From Hygrocybe punicea (Eukaryota > Basidiomycota > Agaricomycetes > Agaricales > Hygrophoraceae): a stretch of DNA of 64,000 bases. Within the stretch, counting starts at the first letter, position 1; the number at the start of each line of letters is the position of its first letter. Positions 56,281-64,000 of the stretch are shown in pieces. The notes under the pieces are model-generated. The model was not told the DNA's origin, did no database searches, and saw only the letters and a program-made list of their open reading frames with translations. The stretch spans positions 930,001 through 994,000 of the forward strand of contig OY744461.1 in assembly GCA_963556145.1 (NCBI GenBank), read 5' to 3'. The translations under genes and the position numbers were made by a program.

Positions 56281-57625
56281 GTCAACCAACTCCGACTGGG
56301 CATGATTTCTCCAGATTTTTCCCTGGGGCTGCCTCAGGACAGTCTAAATGAACAGTTTGTAGTCTAAGGATCTTTTTTTTGACGGTTAATTAGGATGTTA
56401 TTCATCACACTCGATTTTTGGGTGTCTTCAGCAAGGAGGATCAAAAACATGGTAAAATCAAAAATATAAAGTGGGGGCTGCCTAGCCTCGGGTTTGTAGT
56501 TAAAGATCACCCTATAACATTTGTCAATCCAAGGAGAATTGAGAGGGCTAGAGCTCACATGGGTTTGGTGCAGATTTCCAAAAAACAAAATGAAGTCACA
56601 CGCCCCGACAGCTTTTCTGAAAACGGCAATAAGATAGCACTCCAGATATTTTTATGATAACTTCCTTTACAGCTGTTTTCAATGATCTTGGCACTTTTTG
56701 AAAAATTTTGATTAAAAGAAATGATATGGACTTAGTGAAAATTTCTGTGCTCTACCTAGTATCTCATGAAATACTGCATGGATTAACATGGTTATAGAGG
56801 GAAAGTTGTACTGTTTCTTAAGGGCTATCCACTTCTATAATTACATTTGGACAATATTTAGTATTTGGTGACTTGTAGATGAAACAAAAGGTAAACCAGT
56901 ACTTTTTGACACCCAAAATGACATTGTCAAATTATGGCATCAAATGAGCTCCTATGAAAAAGATTGTAGAGAGAAAATTGTTCACTTTTTGAAGGGCTAA
57001 AAGTACATATACCGTGTTTTTCTTTATTTTTGTCCTTTGAGGCAATATTTCATTTGTGCTATGTTTGTCCATGTTACGCTTGAAATGCCACAAGAATCAT
57101 GATTACAAGCTCATAGGACAAAAATAAAGAAAAACACGGTATATGTACTTTTAGCCCTTCAAAAAGTGAACAATTTTCTCTCTACAATCTTTTTCATAGG
57201 AGCTCATTTGATGCCATAATTTGACAATGTCATTTTGGGTGTCAAAAAGTACTGGTTTACCTTTTGTTTCATCTACAAGTCACCAAATACTAAATATTGT
57301 CCAAATGTAATTATAGAAGTGGATAGCCCTTAAGAAACAGTACAACTTTCCCTCTATAACCATGTTAATCCATGCAGTATTTCATGAGATACTAGGTAGA
57401 GCACAGAAATTTTCATTAAGTCCATATCATTTCTTTTAATCAAAATTTTTCAAAAAGTGCCAAGATCATTGAAAACAGCTGTAAAATGAACTGAAATTCT
57501 TCACAATGTTTTTAAACTTTTTCATACAATGATGTGTTAAAGTAAGATGGATTAATTTCAAGATAACTTCAAGATATTTTGAGTAGAAATACTATAGCTT
57601 GCATCCAGTGACATTGGAATAGATG
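56281..57625. repeat. dispersed repeat R-C, copy 1, split by a foldback
   Basis: 56281-56665 and 57486-57625 match, in order, the continuous copy at 61926-62490 (for example GGGGCTGCCTAGCC, then GGATTAATTTCAA and GGCTTGCATCCAGTG at the ends). The 820-base foldback 56666-57485 is inserted between. Confidence 0.75.
56666..57485. mobile_element. full-length foldback FB-A
   Basis: The whole 820 bases are one palindrome. The outer end TTTACAGCTGTTTTCAATGA is repeated inverted at 57485, and the arms are nearly perfect, with a short central loop near 57040-57110. There are no ORFs of note. No clear target duplication was seen. It is related to the truncated copy at 849-1515. Confidence 0.85.
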
Positions 57626-57654
57626 CAGAGAAAATCTCAAGATTCAGATTGTGT

Positions 57655-60265
57655 ATTTTCCAGCTCATTCATGTTCCAATGCATGTGGAATGGAATGGGT
57701 CAGTACAACTTGGTGCACAAGCCACTGTGGAAAGAGCTATTGGAGAAATTGGTTACAAGGTTTGATCAAAAAAAGCTCCATTTGCACATTTAGCCAACAT
57801 CATATATGAGAGAGAGTTGGTTAAACTCCTTCTCTTGTATCATCCTTCACTTCAGGGTGATCAACCAAAGCATTCTATGAACCAGAAGCAGGCATCTCAA
57901 CAAATTAAAATTCTCAAACAAAAATGTATTGCTGATGGAGATTTTTCTCAACAACTGCATGCAATTTGTTCTTGGTTGAGCATGGATTTTGACCATAATC
58001 TCTTACTCAGAAGATGGGGGAAATTCCATCTTCCTAGAGGTTGTGCTCCCTTCTATCATTGCCTCCACAGTTCCTGGCTGTTTGGAGTATACAGATTTCA
58101 CTCTGGATGAGTGGAGATGGAAGGCTTCAGTAAATCATAGATTTGTTGACAACAAGGCCACTCCCGTTTGCGCTTCTGCCCTTGATGACTTGCAGTATTA
58201 CATTAAGAAAATCATTAGGGAAAATCCCAACAATCTGGATCTCTTTGGTTCCTTCTTCTTCGTTTGCAATTTTCAAAGCTCCAAAGGTCTTATGGTGGAG
58301 GATGACCCCTATTAAGCTTTGATGAGGGAGTATCCTGGAATGGATTGGGACTATGCTATGGATTGATCCAATGGACAGCTTTTCCTTGACTTTGGGATTT
58401 CTTTCCATCCAAATCCTAAAGATGCAACCCCTTTGGTCAGTCTTTGGAAACTGCCCATCATGCAAGGTTCATATCAAGCTGCTGGAATGAAGCAGAGTAC
58501 CATCCATAACACCAACACTCTCAGGCTGGCACAGTATGGTGGCATGCAGGCTGAAATGCAACAGGATAGGATGAAGGCCATCCAGTTTACTTTTCATTCT
58601 TCCTATGGCCTCTACTTTGAGGCCATTCACCGTCCAGGGTTTAACTCCTACTTTTGCGAGGACCATGAGGCTTACTTTGCCTCCCCACTTTTCTCTACTG
58701 TTGCAAAAGATATCTTGGCATGTTCAATGGTGCCAAAAAAAGTCATTTGGGGTTAGAGAAGAAATTGGTGGAAGTGGACTGGCCATCAAGATGGCTTTGA
58801 TGTCCGCAAAAAGAAAGGCTAATTTGCTGTGTGTCTCTGGTGGTGTTGTTCGAAATCTGACTTGCAATATTTTGTGATCCAGACATTGGATTACTTGCGG
58901 TCAGATCCCATGTTGTGGGTTAAGTCCGATCTTTGGTTCGCCTTTGTGGGAAGGAGAATGTTGGAGCTGAAAAACTTCCAACTCAAGTTGTTGAAATCAT
59001 GTCCTTCTAACTATGGAATCATCACTAGCCTGATCATGCATCTGATCTGGAACATCATCACCACCCCCATAAACACCCACAGCTATCTTAATGTGGCTCT
59101 CATTGACCTCAATTTTGGTCCCTGCATAGAAAGATTTGGAATGTTCTTTCTGCATGATATAGACATTTCCAACAACATCTTTCTTCCAGGATTGGAGCAA
59201 AACGATGATGATGAGGTGGCCAAGGTGATGAAGCTGGACCAGCGGGCATGCAAAAAGGCAAGGACAATCAATTTCATCAATTCTGAACCAAATGCTCAGT
59301 ATCCCATTGGTGACTCACCTCCCTGGAAGTTGGTGGTTCAAGCCATTCAAGACTCACTGGAGACAATGTTGAAGCCTTAGGAATGGAGTGCCATGTATGA
59401 CCAGCATGCCCAGGCCAATGATCTATTTATCAGAATGATGGTTGATCTCTGGCTTACCGTGGTGGATGATGCCATGTATGGTCTACCTCCCAAGCCCACC
59501 ACCCTTCAAGAAGCCATGGAATGTTGGATGGTACAAGCCATCCAGGCATCTGTTCATAACTACACATTCTTGACTTCAAGGTATAATCTTCGAGGCGCAA
59601 AGACTGGACAAAAACACTCTTCATTTCGGTCAATGCTCTCCATCTTTTTCCCAGCTCCTGATGCTGGTTTCAATGCCAACTCTGTTTGGCAGCCATTGAT
59701 GGATAAGGGTTACATTGGGGAATATCATCATCTGTGCAAGACCCTCTCTGAGCGTCGTCTCCTCAAGATTATAATGGGGCTTACCATCATCTTTGCTCAC
59801 CTTCAGTGTCTTCCTGTCAGCAAACGATGCCAGGAAGGTGGAAGAAGATGTGGAACGATATGGAAAACATGTAATGGTTACATTGACCTGGTCACCAACT
59901 CCAGATACTACAAGCTGGCAAGGATTGGGAATGCCACCAGAGGGAAGAAAGCTGTGAGAACAAGGGTAAAGGCTTCCACAGCTGTGATAGCTGCGAAATT
60001 GGATCAAGAGCATTGTGGAATCCCATACAAAGTAAGCAGACATGAATACAGGGATCATCAAAAGTCCTGGAAGAAGGCAAATTTCCATAAACCTCCTGCA
60101 AGAAGAGAAGAGGCTCAATCTGAGGAGAGCAGTGTCGGTGAAAGTGACAGTGATTCTACTGATGACAGCGATGATATGGGACAGGATGATGGTGACAGTG
60201 GGAGTTCAGAGAGTGAGAAGAATGCTGATACATGTTCAGAGAATGGTGATACTGGTTTAGAGTAG
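57655..60265 (+). pseudogene. large decayed locus, uncharacterised mushroom family
   Basis: It begins with VPMHVEWNGSVQLGAQATVE and RAIGEIGYKV followed by TGA (57763-57765) and SKKAPFAHLANIIYE, a block that resembles the end of Tnp2-type transposases. Downstream exons (57989-58320, 58380-58756, 58860-59380, 59393-60265) read YTDFTLDEWRWKASVNHRF, ASALDDLQYYIKKIIRENP, IHNTNTLRLAQYGGMQAEM, RFGMFFLHDIDISNN and a Ser/Asp/Glu-rich tail. Stops are TGA and TAA near 58314-58367 and TAG at 59378. It may be one or two genes. I do not know the function. Confidence 0.5.
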
Positions 60266-60274
60266 CAGTGTCTA

Positions 60275-61112
60275 GACAGTCAGCAGCATGAAAATAGGCT
60301 ATGTGACCATTAGATATGAATGGAATCATCTCCCCCATGATTTTATGAATGTATTGTTGAGATGTAGCAATGTCCTCCTTATATGCCACTTCCATAGCAC
60401 ATGTTCCTGGGGAGCTAGGAACCTGAAATCACTTGTTCAGGGGGTTAGTTGACCATCAGATTGCAATAGAATGATCTTCCAGGCCCTTTATGAATGTATT
60501 CTTGAGATAAGCAATGTGCTCCTCCTACCCCCCTCACATAGCACAAGATACTAGACAGTCAATAACCCAAAAATACTTGTTTGGTGGGCTAGTTGATCAT
60601 CAGAACACATTGCAATGATCTCCCAAACACTTTGGTGAATGCATTCTTGAGATATAGCAATGTGCTCCTCATACCCTCCTGGCATAGCACATGTTCCAGG
60701 ACAGCGAGCTACTTCAAATCACTTGTTCTAGGGGTTATTTCACCATGGGATCTCAATGGAGTCATCCCCCAGACCATTTTATGAATGCATTCTTGAGATA
60801 TACCAATGTGCTCCACATACCTCCCTGGCATAGCACAGGTTCCTGACCAGCTAGCACCCTCAAATCACTTGTTCTAGGAGCTATTTGATCACCACATTCC
60901 ATTGAAATGATCTCCCAGACCATTTTATGAATGCATTCCTGAGATATACCAATGTGCTCCTCATACCCCCTGGCATAGCACAGGTTCCTGGCCAGCTAGC
61001 AACCTCAAATCACTTGTTCTAGGGGCTATTTAATCACCAGATTGCAATGGCATCATCTCCCGGACCTGTTTGAGAATACATTCCTGAGATATACCAATGT
61101 GCTCCTCATACC
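60275..61112. repeat. 145-146-base tandem repeat, six units
   Basis: The motif GAGATATACCAATGTGCTCC (variants) starts at 60359, 60504, 60649, 60795, 60941 and 61086, spaced 145-146 bases. Units also share CATAGCACA, CAAATCACTTGTTCTAGG and ATGAATGCATTC. The last unit runs into the mariner fragment. Confidence 0.9.
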
Positions 61113-61209
61113 ACTTTCTACCCCTAGTTTGCGCCATAGCTCCAAAACCAGTCCACCAATTTTGTTCAAAATTTGCACAGGTCATCTCATGGGTTATATG
61201 ATGACTCTC

Positions 61210-61856
61210 CTTCCACAGACAAAGAAACATTTACGAACCACTCGCTTGCCAGATATTGCCCATGCACGTCCACGAACGGATGTCCGGCAATCGAATGAAC
61301 TTTCATCAACAAAAACTGTCTGCACAGGAGTGTATTGGGTTGCATAGGAGAAACGGAAGGCAGTGCGCTTCTCGGCGCTGTGTTCGAGTCCTTGTTGGGT
61401 CAGCTAGAGAAGGTGAGTAATGCTGCGTAACTAGTGCGCTGCCCTCACCTTCTTCATCGTGAAGCCTGCCCTACTCAACACCCGCCAGATGGATGTCTCA
61501 CTAACTTCAGTGCCCCACCGCTGCTCCACCAGTTGCTGGATCTCATCAAGATATATATCAGGGTGGTGCTCTACAATCCCTCGAATAAACTGCAAGATTG
61601 AATTAGTGCACAATGAGCTACAAACCATAGTACTTACATTTGCCTGAACCATGGTCAATTTACGCTTAGCCCCTCTCAATTCCCGGTGTAGTTGAAGACG
61701 AGATGCGGATCGTGTAGTTTGGAAGTGGGCGAGAATGCGCTGCACAGAGCATTCATTGCAGCCAGTGAGGTGGACAATTGAGGACACATCAAGAATCCGG
61801 GCCATGTTGATGATGACCAGACAAAGATCATCAGAAAAAGCATGCCCAGACGGCAT
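61210..61856 (-). pseudogene. Tc1/mariner transposase, N-terminal half
   Basis: The start ATG is at 61856 (MPSGHAFSDDLC). An HTH region (SSIVHLTGCNECSVQRILAH) is followed by an intron (GTAAGT), then HHPDIYLDEIQQLVEQRWG and VSETSIWRVLSRAGF, another intron (GTGAGG), then TVFVDESSFDCRTSVRGRAW with the first catalytic Asp. The sequence stops at KCFFVCGRR next to the 146-base repeats, exactly where the fragment at 54015 begins. Confidence 0.75.
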
Positions 61857-61925
61857 GATATAGTACAACAATAGAGTGGTCAAAGGAGGTTGATGTGGCT
61901 GTACCCAACCGTGGTCTATCAACAC

Positions 61926-62490
61926 GCATCAACTCCAATGGGGCACAATTTCCCCAAATCATTTTGTGGGGCTGCCTTGGCATGGTCTAAATGAACAGTT
62001 TCTAGTATAAGAACTTTTATTTTCATTTAGTACTTAGGCTGTTATTCGTTGCGCACGAATTTGAGGTGTCTCTGGCACGCAGAATGAAAAATGGGTCAAA
62101 CTAAAAAAGTAAAGCAGGGGCTGCCTAGCCGCAGTGTTGTACTTGAACTTCACTCTACTAATCTTGTCAATCAGAGGAGTATCGAGGATGTTAGAGCTTG
62201 CATGAGTTTGGGGGGGGGGTTTTCCAAAAATGGTGAAATCTACACTGCGACGCCACCTTTTCTGAAAACAGCAATAAAAGAAATATAATTTCACAGTCTT
62301 TGAACATCTTTTCTTTTCTTACAATTTTTATCATATCTTTATCATACCTTTTTCAGAAATATACAAAAAATATGCACTATATATCTTAATGTTTTTGGCA
62401 AATGACATGTTAAAATAATATGGATTAATTTCAAAACAATTTCATGGCATTTTTATTAGAAATATTATGGCTTGCATCCAGTGTTTATAA
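61926..62490. repeat. dispersed repeat R-C, copy 2 (uninterrupted)
   Basis: Matches 56281-56665 and 57486-57625. It serves as the version without the foldback insertion. Confidence 0.7.
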
Positions 62491-62696
62491 TCATTCAAAC
62501 TCATGCAGGAACCTCTTGATCATAGCATGAAGCCCAAGGAGATCATCCTCAGATTCAGCCTTGATTGTCATAACAAACTCCACAGCTTTGACAAGGTGAG
62601 AAAAGTTTTCCAAAATGGCAGAATCAATTCCAATTGGCAGAATATACCAATGAAGCAGTGCCATCCATTTATTGATCTTGTATTGACTGTGACATT

Positions 62697-63540
62697 TTAA
62701 AACTGGGTCTCAAACACATCCACAGAATGCAGCTGGGGGTGTTGACATTGCTTTTTCAACAAGTTGGCCAAAGAGATGAGCCTTGTCTGAACTAAGATGT
62801 ATTTTTTCCAAGGAGGAGCTGAGGACAGTCCACAGGTCCCATAAGAATGCCATTTCATTCTCATAGAATAGATGGAATGGATCCAGAGGGAAAAAGCTTG
62901 GATGAAGAAAAGCAGAAGAAGCAGCACACAAAGGCAAGCATGAGATACCAGTCTCTTTGATAATTTCAGCTGCCACAGTTTTGGATGTTATAGACATCAG
63001 TTCGGCAAGTGTTGTGATGGTTGGAACTCTGTCAAGGTAGCAACAAGTTTCTGCACAGCATACATGGAAAAAAATTCCATTCCAGCTGCCTCTTGTAAAA
63101 CACAGGCATGCAATTTATACGCCTTAACAGTTCCATGTGACCATTTCCATGCCTCATAATGTTTCAAAGAGAGTCTTTGAGAAGTGGTCAACTCCTGTAG
63201 TTCAGAAGGCAAAACAGGTGGCAATGGAGACAGTGTGTAATTCCCACAGAGTGCCTGTTGCAGATGCTTAATCTCATCATGTGGGTCCAAGGATAATCCT
63301 CACTCCCACTATCTCCAGAATCATTGGACATGTCATCCTCAGACTCATCAGACATGATGCTTCCAGAATCTGTAGACATAGAATTATCCACAGAGGTGTC
63401 AGCCTCATCAGAAAATCTGTTGTGTGAGAGAGGAGCAGGATCCTCCAGAAATTTCAAAATTCCACACTCTGATGAAAGTGACTGGGAATCCAAATCACTT
63501 TCATCTTGGTCACTATCACTCCATTGGTGACCTTGTCAAA
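62697..63540 (-). pseudogene. probable CACTA/Tnp2-type protein, partial and frameshifted
   Basis: Reverse ORFs in order: 63493-63250 (Ser/Asp-rich leader), 63290-62997 with LTTSQRLSLKHYEAWKWSHG and TVKAYKLHACVLQEAAG, and 62997-62710 with PLDPFHLFYENEMAFLWDLW. A shift near 63285 links the first two. The middle block resembles the N-terminal part of fungal Tnp2/CACTA-associated proteins as I recall them. More exons may lie to the right. The assignment is tentative. Confidence 0.4.
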
Positions 63541-64000
63541 TCTGTAATAAAGTCAGAACATTTCATCATAATTTTCAAGATAAGCTACTGAAGTCTTGGG
63601 CAGAATCTGCTGTATTCAAATTAGACAAACAGGATAACAACATATAAACTGAACTGACCATGAGCTTCTTGAATATCTATATCAGAATCTGATAAATAAT
63701 TAAAACATGTGATGATAAAATATCTGCAAAAAACTGACCATGCATAGCAGGTTGGGGGTCTGAATCTGTGTTAAAATAATGTCAGAAACCATATCTGAAT
63801 CGTCCAATTACACATACCAAGATCCATCATAAATTCTGGAAAATTAAATATGAATGATTGACAATACAATCATACCTTCATCAGACTGATTATCCACCCT
63901 CAAATAATCCTGAGAGCATGGACCCAATTCTATCATGAGGAATGTCAAAACTGTTAGATTGTCAGAATCAAAATTATTGACATAAAATCATACCAGTCAC
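63541..64000. other. window edge, no clear gene
   Basis: AT-rich, with repeated GAC/TCAGAATC-type acidic codons on the minus strand separated by possible short introns. It may be the start of the preceding element's gene, but nothing can be assigned. Confidence 0.3.

Overview
The window looks like repeat-rich nuclear DNA of a mushroom-forming basidiomycete (Agaricomycetes). The reasons are short GT-AG introns of about 45-60 bases, a Plavaka transposase, a DUF6589 protein, a RecQ-like helicase pseudogene and hAT and Tc1/mariner relics of the kind filling Agaricomycete genomes. All family calls rest on motif recognition only. I cannot name the species. I found no rRNA, no convincing tRNA and no CRISPR.

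Layout. 1-8 kb: a partial Myb/SANT-like gene, palindromic foldback repeats around a 200-N gap (probably two unmerged overlapping contig ends), GC-rich degenerate repeats and a 45-base minisatellite. 8-14 kb: a decayed hAT transposase, a large uncharacterised gene broken by two TGA codons, and an orphan hAT terminus. 14-21 kb: a Tc1/mariner transposase, a SAM-like gene carrying a 605-base foldback insertion, an intact seven-exon gene of unknown function (637 aa), and a 175-base tandem repeat. 21-30 kb: a decayed Plavaka transposase, then a Pcl-type cyclin pseudogene split by a 2.6-kb non-autonomous LTR element, then a 597-base solo LTR. 31-38 kb: an unrecognised decayed locus, a non-autonomous hAT element with a CAG-type microsatellite, a second LTR element (2.7 kb, nearly identical LTRs) and a TA-flanked MITE. 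38-40.5 kb: an intact ten-exon gene for a 630-aa membrane-anchored AAA-ATPase-like/PD-(D/E)XK nuclease protein. 41-48 kb: a DUF6589 pseudogene split by a hAT element that itself holds a solo LTR, and a RecQ-helicase pseudogene split by another solo LTR. 48-56 kb: fragments, an intact HNH-nuclease gene (361 aa), a glyoxal/galactose-oxidase-like fragment, half a mariner transposase and another SAM-like-family pseudogene. 56-64 kb: a foldback inside an older repeat, a large decayed multi-exon locus, a 145-146-base satellite, the other half of a mariner transposase, and the edge of a probable CACTA/Tnp2-type element.

Three gene models splice without a stop: 18466-20703 (minus), 38104-40456 (plus) and 50807-52059 (minus). 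Nearly everything else is mobile DNA or broken. Cross-cutting patterns are: (a) most internal stops are TGA, several at positions where arginine is expected, as methyl-CpG deamination of CGA would give; (b) all five LTR insertions with readable ends have 4-base target duplications with a central CG; (c) the two full LTR elements share a primer-binding site, lack polymerase genes, carry a proline/threonine-rich ORF, and have a hairpin before the polypurine tract whose stem sequence differs while its shape is kept.
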